Assembly (NCBI GenBank): GCA_963277665.1
Contig: OY728158.1
Coordinates: 597,890,818-597,954,817, forward strand
Reading direction: 5' to 3'
DNA length: 64,000 nt
From: Viscum album
Lineage: Eukaryota; Streptophyta; Magnoliopsida; Santalales; Viscaceae
The notes beneath the pieces were generated by a model, which searched no databases, was not told the origin of the DNA, and saw only the letters and a list, made by a program, of their open reading frames with translations. The position numbers and the translations under genes are program-made. This document shows, one piece after another, positions 24,264 to 35,510 of this stretch (position 1 is the stretch's first letter; every line of letters begins with the position of its first letter).

Positions 24264-24788
24264 TCACGGGTCATAAGAAAATGCCTGTTCTGAAGTAAAT
24301 TCCTCCATTAACTCTCTGAAGTAATCATACAAAGGGATAAACTCTTCTTTTCTATTGGCATAATCCCCATTGACTTCTTTTATTACCAAGTCTGAATCAC
24401 CTTTCGCCTTTAAGTGATTCACTTGTGCCTCAAGAACCAATTCCAAGCCTGTGATATGATCTTGATATTCTGCTTCATTACTTGTACCACCTCCTAATAA
24501 TAAGAAGGAATAGGGTAGCACTGCCTTTTCTGGAGAAATGAGCACAATTCCTAACCCAACTTTATTGAATTTAGGGTCTTCTATTTTCTTCTCTATTGGA
24601 CTTCTGGAAGCACCATCAAAGTACATTTCCCATGCTTGAAGATTATCTTTAATAGATAATACTTCCTCATTAGGAATTTCAGTATCTATAGATGTATCTT
24701 CTACTGAAGGGTGTTCAACAAAGAAATCAGCCAAATCTTGTCCCTTTATTTCCTTTTGAGACACATACTGGATATCAAATTGCTGCAA
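24264..24788 (-). pseudogene. Second, archaeal-type RNase H domain of the Ogre/Tat-type element
   Basis: A continuous 174-codon stretch, the longest intact piece of this pol. It includes QFDIQYVSQKEIKGQDLADF, a tail of the first RNase H type region. It then has WEMYFDGASRSP, a segment GLGIVLISPE, NEAEYQDHITGLELVLEA, and KGDSDLVIKEVNGD. The D, E and D of the RNase H active site are visible in YFDGA, NEAEY and GDSDLV. An additional RNase H of this kind is a known marker of the Tat branch. It would degrade the RNA of RNA/DNA hybrids during reverse transcription. The flanking frames are broken, so it could not be made as part of pol. Confidence 0.85.
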
Positions 24789-25200
24789 AATAACCGCCCA
24801 CCTTGCTAGACGTCATGTATGCAAGGACGACTGAGGATAAATTTGAGTGGTTTATTGTGAGATACCAATTGTACCTCATGATGTTTCAGTTAGTGTCTCA
24901 TTTTTTGAACTATAAAGATTTACGCCATGAAGCACTTTTCAATACATGAATATCGGGTTTCTTCTTCAAGCATAGTCCGACTGAGATAGTAAAGGCTATT
25001 TTAATTCCTGGCATCATTCTTTTGGGCAAGGAAGGAACCCAATGATTGCTCTAAAGCTGTCACATAGAGGATAAGTGGTCTTCCTTCAATAGGTGACATT
25101 AATACTGGTGGAATCAAGAGATATTTTTTGTGGATATCAAATGCTTCTTGACATTCTTCTGTCCATTGGTAGGTGACTCCATTCTTCATTAATTTGGTGA
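24789..25200 (-). pseudogene. First RNase H domain (RT-linked) of the Ogre/Tat-type element
   Basis: Open text at 25001-25189 reads MKNGVTYQWTEECQEAFD followed by LLIPPVLMSPIEGRPLILYV and LGSFLAQ. This corresponds to the RT thumb/connection and the start of the RT-linked RNase H in Ty3/gypsy pol. After 25001 the frame is broken by stops, with YLSRTML still readable. The gene is part of the single pol polyprotein between RT and the archaeal-type RNase H. Confidence 0.75.
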
Positions 25201-26110
25201 AGGGTAATCATTTTCCTGCTATATTGGCAATGAAATGCCGAATATAGGCCAAGGGTCCTTGGAGTCCTCTTAATTATTTCAAATCTCAAGGAGGTGACAT
25301 ACCTAGGATTGATTTGGTCTTCTTTGGATCAACTTCTATACCATGATAGTGTACAATAAAGCCGAGAAAATTTCCTTAGGTTACCCCAAAAGCACATTTT
25401 ATGGGGTTCATGATCAAATTGTGTTTTCAGAGTTTGTGGAATATGATTTCCAAATTATCCAAGTGATTAGAACATTTTCTATATTTAACCACCAAATCAT
25501 CCACATAACATTCAACAAATTTCCCTAAAAAGGGTTTGATGATACGGTGCATGTCATGTTGATATGTTGCACCTGTGTTCTTTAGGGAAAAGGGCATTAC
25601 CTGATAGAAAAACACACCCTGAGGGGCTCTGAAAGATGTAGATTCTTCTTCTTCTAGAGCCATTCAATTTTGATTATACCTAGAATATCCATCCACGAAG
25701 GAAAGTGATTCATATCTAGTTGTTGCATCAATTAAGAGTTATGTGATCAGAACTAGAAAATCATCCTTGGGACAATGCTGATTAAGATCACTGAAATCAA
25801 TGCAATCTCTAATTTGTCAATTCATCTTTTTCACAGGGACAATATTAGCTAGCCATCTGGGATATTGAGCTTCTCTGATGAATTTAGCCTTGATAATCTT
25901 ATACACTTCTACTTTAATTTTGGAAGCATAAGTTGGGTGTTTTCTTCTTGCGGCTTGCTTGAATCCTCGATGTTCTTCTAGAAAACCCAAATGATGAGTG
26001 GAAACATAGGGATCAAGACCTGGAATTTCCATATGATTCCAAGCAAATACATCTCGATTTTTTTTAGAAAGAAAGTATACATATCTTTTCCTTAAAAGTG
26101 ATGGTGACAC
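25201..26110 (-). pseudogene. Reverse transcriptase of the Ogre/Tat-type element, broken
   Basis: It begins near 26110 with RDVFAWNHMEIPGLDP and later GFKQAARRKHP, the usual N-terminal edge of Tat RT. It continues with LANIVPVKKMN, then an in-frame TGA, then IRDCIDFSDLNQHCPKDDF. From 25663 it reads APQGVFFYQVMPFSLKNTGA and ECYVDDLVVK, in which the YVDD catalytic box is intact (about 25493-25504). C-terminal text includes AFGVT and FLGFIVHYHGIEVDPKK. At least seven stops occur across the domain, but the catalytic box itself is preserved. It would copy the element RNA to DNA in virus-like particles. Confidence 0.9.
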
Positions 26111-26760
26111 TAATTAAAGTGGGGCGTGGATCTTCTTTTGTACCCAGATTTATTTCTCTGAGTTCATCCATAGTGGTAGAGATACCCTCTTCAAATTCTG
26201 GAGGAGAATCCCAGAGATCTTCCTCTTCTTCTTCAATATGTGTCACTTTTTCTGGTTTTACATGCATAGTAGACGATGAAGCAGAATTTCCACGATCAAG
26301 AGAGATGTTAAAATTTGAACATCTTGAAGAAGAGACTACCATTTCTGACCCTATTGATGATGAAGGGTCTTCCTTGGGTAATAAAGAGGAGATGATGGAT
26401 TGAGATTCGACATCATTATTCACCTCTGACATTGTTATAACTTCTTCTACCCTATTTGATGAAGTATAGAATTGCTGGATTTCAGCAGATGAAATGAAGA
26501 CATATCCATTTTATCTTTCATCATTGTTTGGTGAATCACCAACGTCTCCTATGTTGTCTGGCATGGTTGCCGTAATTGACATTACAGAGGTTTCCATAAG
26601 AGTATTTAGATTTGGTTCTATCTTGTCAATTTTACTGATAGTTAACACATAATCTATACTCACATGTGTGAATGGGTTTACTAGAATATTTTCCAAACCA
26701 TATGGAGCATTAATTTTGGTGACCTCCTTTGTCATGGATTTCTCCTTCCCTTCCATGTGA
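26111..26760 (-). pseudogene. Protease-RT linker region
   Basis: Two overlapping - strand open stretches (26064-26432 and 26511-26756) are acidic and serine-rich (EEEEEDLWDSPPEFEEG) and have no catalytic motif. Their place between protease and RT matches the poorly conserved linker of Ogre/Tat pol, where Ogre elements are known to carry an intron. I saw no certain splice sites here. The + strand open frame at 26098-26403 is a shadow of this segment. Confidence 0.5.
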
Positions 26761-28151
26761 TAGAATTACGCCTCAAAGTATTGACACTCACATGTCTTTA
26801 ATGGGGATTTATCACCATACAATGTTCCAATATTACCATTGAAACAATATTTGAGGCACTGATGGTATGACGAAGGTATGGCCGCATGTTGATGTAGCCA
26901 TGGTCTTGTAAGAAAAATGTTGAAGGCTGTGTCATGACGAACAACCATGAAATCTGAATTGGATACAAGGTTTCCAAACTGAGTTATGAGTGTAAACTTT
27001 CCTAAAGGTTCTTGTTAATTTTTATCATATCCTTGCAACATAAAAGTAGATGGAAATAAATCAGATTCGGTGAGGCCCAATCGACGAAGTGTACGAATGG
27101 GGATGAGATTGAATCTTATTCCATTATCAATGAAAGATTGTCAAATGTCTACATCATTGACCTTTCCAGATAAATACAATGGTCTAATATGCACATGAAT
27201 GATATAATCTTTATCTTTATCTGTAAAAGATATCACTGCATGGCATTCTGCAGGACCATTCTCTACATGGTAGACTCCAGCTGTAGCAATTTCAGTTTCG
27301 AACTCCTGAGGACTTGACAAAGCCTCAATGAGTGCCTCCTGAAGATACTTTGATAGATTCAAGGCATCCAAAATTGATAACCTAGCCGGTACTTGGGCCA
27401 AATGTTTCAAGACATCATACTTTTGGTCCAAATTTTTGCATTTCCCAACAAGAACATGTTGTTTCACAAGGGCCTTAGAAGTTGATGCTTTGGAAGTAGA
27501 TGAATCTTGTATCAGGGTAGGAGTTGGAAATACTCCTAGATTTGGAAGATTATACTGACTAGGTCTATTTACTAGCTTAGAAGAAGAAGGTTTAACCTCT
27601 AATTGACCTTCCAAAATAACTTTACCAGGACTGAATCTTCCATGCGTGGAAGAACTTTCTTGTTCTTGTTCATCCTACTGAAGGGCTTTGCCACGATTTT
27701 CTGCTGCATATACAGTTCTAGTAGGTGTAGAATTAAAATAGTGGCTTCTAGAATATCCACGTCTTCCCCTGTATCATAGACCTCTGTAAATCTATTTAAT
27801 TCATCTGTTTTATGTAGGGAACTCAGGCTCATCAAGATCGAAGCTGTGACTGGCATAAGGATTTGTTAAATAAATCATATTAATAGAACCAAAGATCAAC
27901 TCTTCATCTGATGAAGATTCTTCCAGATTATCCAGTTTAGGCAGTGCCGTTTGGTGGGGTGGTTCTCGTACTCTTGAAGTATATGGCATAAAATCTTCTA
28001 AAGTCAAATAATATTTAGGCTTTGACACGAACTCGTCTTCTTCTGAAAGTTCTTCATTATTCAAATTATGCCGCCTCTTTGAAGATTTTCCTTCTGATGA
28101 AGGGGGTTTTTCTGTGTCATTCATAGTAGAAGACACAATTGGTTTCTTCAT
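26761..28151 (-). pseudogene. Protease region of the Ogre/Tat-type element
   Basis: The aspartic protease motif reads SFIDNGIRFNLIPIRTLRRL near 27070-27140, with the active-site triad as D-N-G, a variant I recall from Tat elements where other gypsy lineages have DSG or DTG. The protease end is clear at 26766-26948: FNIFLTRPWLHQHAAIPSSY matches the family NVLLGRPWIHxxGAVPS pattern. Upstream (27141-28151) lie acidic, serine-rich stretches such as HVHIRPLYLSGKVNDVDI leading into the protease. Stops separate the stretches at 27138 and elsewhere. It would cleave the polyprotein. Confidence 0.75.
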
Positions 28152-30009
28152 TTGTGTTCATAAAATGGAATGATTTTGGTTGATCATTTTCCTGACCATC
28201 CAATCTTCATATTTTTGTGCATTTTTTACTTCTGACTGCATGCCACTCGCCTTCTTCCTCTATATCTGCAGTAGTAACACATTCTACCTCGGCTTAATAG
28301 CCTTTCAGTTTTACCTGTCCATAGTCCACCATCTTTTGCAGGAGTTCTTTAAAGACAAAACACTCTAGAATGGGATGCCCCATCATCTGATGAAATGGGA
28401 AATAGTTGGGAAGGTCTTCATCTCCTTCATTGTTTAGCCTTTTGGGCCTTGGCAACTGAACCAAATTGTTTTCCAGATCCGAGATGAAGTAGCCTAGAAC
28501 ATTCCCATTTTGTAAAGAATAAACTTTCTTCTTTAAATATTCAAACTATTTTCGTATTTGATCCCTTTGATCATCTTGACTAGACGGTTGTTTTTGTTGA
28601 CACTCAGGATGCGGAGCCCTTAGATATGATGAAGGTTTTGAAGTAGAAGTAGGTGCAGGCCCTTGTTTAAGCGTTAATGTTTCAGTCTTTACTTTCCCCA
28701 TTCTCCTTCCTAGAACTGGTGTAATTACACAATATTTAGCCTTAGTCTTCATAAGAGAATCTTCAATCTTATGACCGATTAAATTAAGGTCTTGAAACCC
28801 TTATGTGTGTTTCACAGGTATCAAGGTTGTGCATAGTTCATCACGCAAATTTTCCACACAGATTGGAAACAATTCTTCTTGAGGGAGTGTTAAGATTAAT
28901 CAATATGTTAATCCCTTCAAGCGAGAAATGAAATCCGAAACTCTTTCATTCTCCCTTTGCTTACAATTTGTAAGATAAAAAACTCTTTTCTTTGGCAACA
29001 TTGAGCTGAATTGAAGGCGTTGTTGATGGAGATATTCCCAGCCGGTAATCGACCAGGATTGCAAGGTTGTACACCAGACAAAAGCAGGTCCTTGTAATGA
29101 ATGTACAAAACACTTCAGCTTGAATGCTTCTTATTATTGAGGAGTTCCCATCATGGGATAACAACAAGAAACAAAATGTGTTAAGTGTTGTTCTGGGTCT
29201 CCCAAACCATTAAAAATAGGGAATGTGGTACTTAAAAACTTTGATGGGGGAGGAATTGCGTCAACCCATTCAGGGTAAGCTCTCTTCTCTTGTTGAATTG
29301 GTGCACACTTTCCTTCCATAGCTTCCAACCGAGATTTTAATGACTCAATGGTACTCATTAATTTTTTAGAAACATCTGGTTGAGCTTGGACCTGTGCAGG
29401 TGCAAGAATTGGAGTTTGAATGGGTGTAGCGACCGGGACTGCCACTGATGGTCGTATTGCCAGTTATCGTTGCATATAACCCATAGGATTGGACCTGTAA
29501 GGGTGTACTGGTAAAGGAGGATATTCTTGATCCATCATAGTAGATGCAACAAATTCCCTTGACTGACTGACTCTAGCATGATTAGGAGGAAGTCTACCTT
29601 GAAGTAGTTCTGCATTCAACCTCCTTAACTCCTTCATTTCTGCCTCTTGTTTTGTGAACCTTTCCTCTACTGAGAGTGGTTTCCAATCTCCAGAGGTAGG
29701 GTGGAATGTAACCTGATTCTTCCCTTTCCCTATGTTGGACGCCTTTCAGAGAGGGGGAAGTTGGTTGTTTGAAGGAATACATTTATTCGGGGTAAGCCTT
29801 TGATTCCGGGTATGCACACCTTCCTCATTTTCTTCTGTGTACACAACCTCTTGAGCAGGAACTTCGTAATATGATTCCTTTGAGCGAGCCTCACATTCTT
29901 GAGGATCAGCACCAATGTAATTGATGACATTTATTGATTCATAACACATTTCATCCCTTATATCAGCATTTTTTCTATACTGTCTTCTTCCATGTCCTTG
30001 ATGAGACAT
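28152..30009 (-). pseudogene. gag of the Ogre/Tat-type element, broken
   Basis: The likely start is MSHQGHGRRQYRKNADIRD at 30009. The capsid (retrotrans_gag) domain begins near 29270 with YPEWVDAIPPPSKF and FPIFNGLGDPEQHLTHFVS. It continues past two stops with LKCFVHSLQGPA and RVSDFISRLKGL to about 28910. The C-terminal end near 28300-28400 has FPFHQMMGHPILECFVFKEL, close to the Tat YHRxxGHPxxxCFxLK zinc-like motif. Gag forms the particle that packages element RNA. A coiled-coil-like stretch (LMSTIESLKSRLEAMEGK) precedes the capsid domain. Several stops prevent full translation. Confidence 0.8.
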
Positions 30010-33000
30010 TTCCTTTTATTGAATTGATAACTCAGGAACCTCTTGATGAACCGTAATTTGGATGGATTCTCCTAATTATTCGACTCTACGTTCTTCTTGT
30101 GGTTTCTTCCCTAATCGAGAGAAGACTAACTTTCACTAAGGAAAAGGTTGAGGATTTGAAAAAGACCCCAGTCCGGTGGACTGGGGCCATTCCTGTTGTT
30201 CCTGGTCTACTCCTCGAATCATATTTGTTTATTCTAAGGGTTGGGTTAAAAGAGTCCTCAGTCTGGCAAGATGAGGTGGCTCTTGAGATGCTACATGTGA
30301 GACTTTCTTAAAAGCTCTCTTGATTTTGAGGACTTTAGTTTGGAAATTGATCGGATGCTTCAACCTACATCCACTCAAATAACCTGGCTCAAATGACCAT
30401 TGGATGATTTCTGACACTTCTGTCACTTGATGATGCACTTGCTCTAAACGGGAAGCCTATTCGATATTCTCATTTTCTTGATGCAAGAGTATTTCGACAA
30501 ATTGTTCTTTCTATGCCTGACTTTAGGAAGAACTAGTTGAGGTCTGTCCATGAGCAAGCATCTGATTACACACAAAACCAGTTGGTCGTGGCCGACCATG
30601 GGCTATAACATTGCATGAGACCACTTTTGGTGGAATTTTTTGACTGGAGAGCACAGTGAAATGCAGTTCTCCATGAACACCCCATCCCCTGATATGAATA
30701 CCAGATGGGGCATTGGCAATTAACTGGCATAATAATTTTAGTGTGCTAAGGCATGAACGTTGAAGGGCTCTCTACTTCTTTTCATCCTTTGGATATCGGG
30801 AAACAGAGAGAGTTTCCAAGTCAATTTGGCATTGTAACCCTTCTATTATCTTGACATGATATTCATATTCATCATAAGATAATATTTTCTTTTTCAATTG
30901 ACAAATATTTTTCCACATGTTGATATGAATATCGTGAATACAATCTTCCATCAACATTTCTTGAATATCATGATGAGAGTCAGCCAAAGGCCAAAATATG
31001 ACCGGTACATTCCCTTTCGCCAGTAGTTTTCTCATATTCAACACTTACTCTTTATCATTTGATGAAGATTCTTCTACCTAATTAGACTAGAGCTGGTGCT
31101 ACTTTTTTTCTTCATCAGATTCAACAATATTGGTAGATAATTCATTTATCAAACTAGAAGATGAATATCCCAGGGTGGTTTGTATAATGACCTACATCCT
31201 AGGCTATCTTCTGATTGATAAAGTATTTCACCTACTAGCGGTAAAGCATCCGACATGACTGGCTTCACATTTGAAATTGCCTCAAGATAAGAGGGATTTC
31301 TCATTACTACATTTTACTTTGAAGAATTTTCCAGTAAATCAGAATTACTGTTGTGGAGAGGATTTTCGCAGCTAAATTCATCATCATGGGGAGGACCACC
31401 ATTGTGGGTTACAGAAAAATATGAAACCTTTTTTCTCTTTGGTCTTCTGGTCACGCAGAGGGTTATCGTGGCTCTCATCTAAAGATGATACATCACGATC
31501 GACTGAATTTTTATGACGCCAAACTTCATGAGGAAGTGTTTGATGAAGACCTTCAGAATTATTGTTCCCACTATTGGGAAGTGAGAGAGTAGAATCTTGA
31601 GTTGCAACAGATAATTGTCTGAGTGCCTCAATAACTACAGCATCGAGCAAGGCCTTATTGCAGATTGCCTCTTGATTTCTCGACTCTGTTGAACAGGTAT
31701 TTTTCTTAGACGCCTTCTTACTCACTCGAGGAACCACTTGTTGATGAAAGTGGTTATTATGGGAAGGTGTATGTTCCTGATCAGGATAAATGGTCAGGTT
31801 AGGCTGACGATCTCCATTTAAATTGGGTGTATGTGTCTGACTTGATTGTCCGTATGACATGGGGGAGTATGCCCCACGACCATCTTGGACTGGAGCAGAG
31901 GTGAATATCTGATCCGGAGTGACATGTTGATGAGTCACTCCACTGATAAGGATAGATTTATGCTTCATCCCCTATGATACTGTTGAAGTTGTTATAATAT
32001 TCTGACATGCATCCAGAATATGGGCAGGGATTTGCTTCTGTTATTTCCCCATTTTCAAAATGTGCTTGGTGACTTCAGTGGATAGAATGGGAATATACAT
32101 CCATTCTGTGTATAGAGTAGGTGTATGTGCTGGCTCCTGTCCTCATTTTCCTGTCAATGAATTTTGACAGTACTCATGAATGGGGGTAGACAGTTGAGTA
32201 TGCTCCAAATTTGTCGTTTGAGCGTTCCGACTAACTTTTTCAGGTACTGCCAAACAAGACGGTTGGTTAGCCTAATTTATATTGGCAGGTGTATGTGCCT
32301 ACTATGTATTCTTCATCAAGTATTGTTGACAATTTTCCTTAAATACTGGCAGACGAGACTGCTGACAGAATTATTTATTGTAAACAGGTGTATTTGCCTA
32401 CTTATAAGTTTCCACCATATTAGATTGGTGAGCTTATTTGAGTGTAGTCAGACGAGCCTGCTGACTGGTTGATGAATTATAAATAGATGTATATTCCTGC
32501 CTATAATACTCCACCAGAATTGCCTGGTGGGATTGGTGTGTTGCTGCCAGACGAGTCTGCTGGACAGTAATATCAGGACGGACGGGTGTATATACACGCT
32601 CGTTGTTTGCCATCAAATTGGCTTGATAGAATTCTATGGAGGGCGCAAAAGTAAGAACCTTCTCCTTGTTCCCCATATTTTACCTCTAGCAGTTCGTCTT
32701 GCATGCTCAGGTCTGAGGAACCAGAGCTGATCCCCTAAAGGTGATACCCTCATCATGCTGAGGGAACACTGCCGCATGAGTCTGGAAGCAATTGTTCATG
32801 GGAGCCCTTGAGAAGGACTCCTGTCTTCTTGAATTAAGGCCTTGAGTGACCTATTAATTCACCTCCATGTGATATGGGAGGGACTGGTTGTTGTTTTTTT
32901 GGAGATAACGACCTGAAACAGTTGGAGACACTGGTTATCACCGCCTGCTTCTTGATTACTGGTCATCGCTGTCCGGACAACTATGGTGAATTGTTAACCT

Positions 33001-33307
33001 GGAGGGCTTGTCGAGCAGCCTCCAGAGTCAGAATGGTACAGTGTTGATGGTATTCCTTAACCATTGCATTTGAAACCCAGTGTTGCAGACTCTAAGTAGG
33101 TGACGTCATCCTCAAAGCGGATGAGGATCCAGTAGGAGTAGCAGCATAGGCATTCACATGTGTGAAATTTAGAGATGTTGTTTCTGTAACATAGAGAGAT
33201 CTTGGAAAAGAGTGCCTATTTGATATAACAGACATAATCAAGATAAGTTCGTCCACTACATCTTTTGGATGAGCACATATGTTAATGATTTCTTTTTTGG
33301 CCCTCAC
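30010..33307 (-). pseudogene. ORF1-like region upstream of gag, decayed
   Basis: Between the PBS and gag lie about 3 kb of discontinuous - strand coding-like text. It begins at 33307 with MRAKKEIINICAHPKDVVD, only 55 bp from the PBS. It includes the 194-codon open stretch 31384-31968 (Gln/Ser/His-rich, ISGVTHQHVTPDQIFTSAP) and a 90-codon stretch 30772-31044 (IFWPLADSHHDIQEMLMED). A tandem repeat of about 33 codons occupies 32170-32640. Ogre elements are known for an ORF1 of unknown function before gag, and this matches in place and size. No enzymatic motif was seen. Stops and frame changes break it in many places. Confidence 0.6.
32170..32640 (-). repeat. Four ~99-102-bp tandem units inside the ORF1-like region
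   Basis: The landmark AGACGAG(A/C/T)CTGCTG recurs near 32250, 32350, 32450 and 32549, the first copy degenerate. The period is a multiple of three and encodes ~33-residue units. The best-kept ones begin QQTRLAATHQSHQAI and QQARLTTLK and contain (E/A)YTxxYN-like text. The period fits selection for a peptide repeat before decay. Confidence 0.7.
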
Positions 33308-33361
33308 ATTAAGTTAAATAGGGACCTAACAAATTAGTAAAACATCATTTTACTTGGTTAA

Positions 33362-33382
33362 GGATTCACATCAGGTTCACCA
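33362..33382 (-). other. Primer binding site of the Ogre/Tat-type element
   Basis: On the - strand, four bases after the LTR end (GAAACA), the sequence reads TGGTGAACCTGATGTGAATC, which has the expected form of a tRNA 3'-end complement (TGG first, G-A-A-T-C late). I could not assign the tRNA by eye; tRNA-Arg is usual in Ogre elements but is not shown here. Confidence 0.6.
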
Positions 33383-33386
33383 TTTT

Positions 33387-35510
33387 TGTTTCTTCTTGAA
33401 ATGGGTATGACCTCGTTTGTTTAAGGTTCAAATATTCCAATCGGTTTCTAATGGTTTTATTCATAGAACCGGAAGCATCTAATGATTCTATATCCATTTG
33501 GACCTATTTTCCAAAGGTAGGTTCTCATTAGTTGTGGAGCGATGAGGCTAAAAAAATTTCATTGGGGGAGAGGATGGGAGGTCAGACTCATCACACCTTT
33601 TTGGTGGGAATTATTGTCTGGTCCGGGACTCTCTTATATATTTGAGTTATGTTTGTGAATCCTTATTAATTTACCAAGCATGAAAATGATTTTTCCATTA
33701 GATATTGCAATCAATGACTGATGTGTATGAGATTTAAAGAATATTTTATATTTATTTGAGGTTCTTCGTTGATGGACAATAATCTGTATGTATTAGAGAT
33801 TAATAGTCAATGGTATCCTTCAATACATTATATAGAAATCTATTGGTCATTATGATGACCATACTAGTTTTAAATCCACTCAGTGGGGAACTTGAAGTTT
33901 ATTGTCATTCAGAAGGACACAGATTATTTTAGAGTTGGGATTGTACCCACAGATGGGATACCTACGTATCCTTGTTAGAAAAGGAATCAGAACCCACATA
34001 GTTCGGGAATTAAGATAGAGTTTAACGTCATATAGTACGGATGAGAATTAATGGGTGATGGTCTTTAACCTTAGAAAGGCTTCTTACGTACTCTACTTTT
34101 AAGGCAGAGATCAAAGTCCACGTAGTTTGAGTAAAAAGTGTGGAGATTATGTATGATTAATGACCCAAAGAGAGGTTTCCTAGTTACTTTTACACTCTAA
34201 GCTCACATGAGTCATGCTCGGTCTGATAAACAAGAGGTATTATTAAAACCTGACTTTTTGTACCAAGAAATATGTGGTCACAAGGAATGATATGGGGCAT
34301 ATGTATGTGACTGCCCAAGTAGATGAAGACTAGTATTTTCTTCTAGAAAGAATCCTTGGGACAAGGTCCATAAAGATATTTGTGCTTTATGGAGATTTGG
34401 ATACTCTAACTTGGGTTTTACTCCTGACGAGGATTCCCAAATTACGGGGGATTTATGATTGGGGCATGTTCCTTAGGAGGATGCCCAAAATTAAAGAAAT
34501 TATGACAGGGGCATAATCCTGAAAAGGAGGCCCGGGTTAAAGGGGACTTGGGGCTTACTCCTGAGAAGGAGGCCTAGATTGAGGGTAATTTGACTTATGA
34601 TTGGGGCTTACTCCTAATGATGATGCCCAGATCAAAGATTCTCTCATCTTAAGGGATGAGGTTGAATGAAGGGGACCTCTAACCATAGTGATATAAAGTT
34701 ATATAAATCACATGGTTTTGAGAGATGTTCCATAGAATACCTTTCTGATAAGGAAGCCAACAAAGTAACCATGCCACAAATGGCTTTGAAGAAGGTTTTG
34801 AAGGCCAAATATTGAATAGGAGAGGTGAATTTGAAGAGAAAAAGTGAATAGATATGAGGGGAACCCAAAATGAGGCAGGTGTGCAAGTCCTAGTCGTGCA
34901 AATATACTTGCATGGCATGGGTGTACTTGGGCGATGGTTAACCAATAGGGTAATACTTGGGCGAGACATGGCTCAAGCCCTTAGTATTATCCCTAAAGGC
35001 TTCCAAAAGTGTGGTGCACAAGTTCTGTTGAAGGGATAAGGTGGCGCACAAGTATGGCCATTTTCCCTAAAGGGTTAGACACTTAGGCGCGCAAGTTTTG
35101 ATAAATTTCAACACTTAGGTCATGTTCCCCCTCTTTAGATCTACCATTCTAGGTAATAAATTACCTTACAAGTGTTCATAAGACTTCAAGAAATGACTAG
35201 GGCGCTGAGAGATTAATTCTAAATTTTGGATTTTTCGTCCTCTAAATGGGGGGCCCACAAGTGGTATTTATAGTCCATTGAGGACCTTGGGAGAAAATAA
35301 AGTAGGGCGTGCAAGTCACCTATGCAACCAATATGGGTCACGCAAGTATACTTGCACGACTATGGTGAAACTTGATCGACCCATGCTTAAAGAAATCCTT
35401 GATCATGCCATTTCCAATTTTTTATGTTTCTTCAAAGGATGAATATCTTTATGCTTAATGTATTGCACTTTTTCATCCGTTAGACTCTGTGACGGAAAGG
35501 AGTGTCAACA
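33387..35510 (-). repeat. 5' LTR of the Ogre/Tat-type element
   Basis: 2124 bp, a direct copy of 13162-15273. On the element strand it starts TGTTGACACTCC and ends GAAGAAACA, giving TGTT...AACA termini. It contains the TATA box at 35263-35272 and LTR motifs CCTACGTATCC (about 33959) and TTTAACGTCATATAG (about 34021). The open frames in it (such as 34644-34886 and 34679-34969) are mirrored by divergent versions in the other LTR and are not credible genes. Confidence 0.9.
35263..35272 (-). promoter_or_regulatory. TATA box of the 5' LTR
   Basis: TATAAATACC on the - strand, about 240 bp into the LTR, identical in the other LTR. It would drive the genomic RNA of the element; transcription start is expected about 30 bp further left. 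Confidence 0.65.

Larger units (their letters stand above)
13162..35510 (-). mobile_element. 22.3-kb Ogre/Tat-type Ty3/gypsy retrotransposon, decayed
   Basis: The element runs right to left. In transcript order it contains: 5' LTR (33387-35510), PBS (about 33362-33382), ORF1-like region (about 30100-33307), gag (about 28152-30009), protease (about 26761-28151), linker, RT (about 25201-26110), RNase H, a second archaeal-type RNase H (24264-24788), integrase ending at 22823, a repeat-rich 3' region (20242-22822), an antisense gene remnant (15757-20241), a purine tract (15274-15286) and 3' LTR (13162-15273). Dual RNase H, an ORF upstream of gag, a YHxxxGHPxxxC-like gag motif and very large size are hallmarks of the Tat branch, Ogre in particular. 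Antisense genes downstream of pol are reported in several Tat elements. Both LTRs begin and end with TGTT...AACA, apart from mutations. Premature stops occur in every coding region, so it is not autonomous now. Confidence 0.85.
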
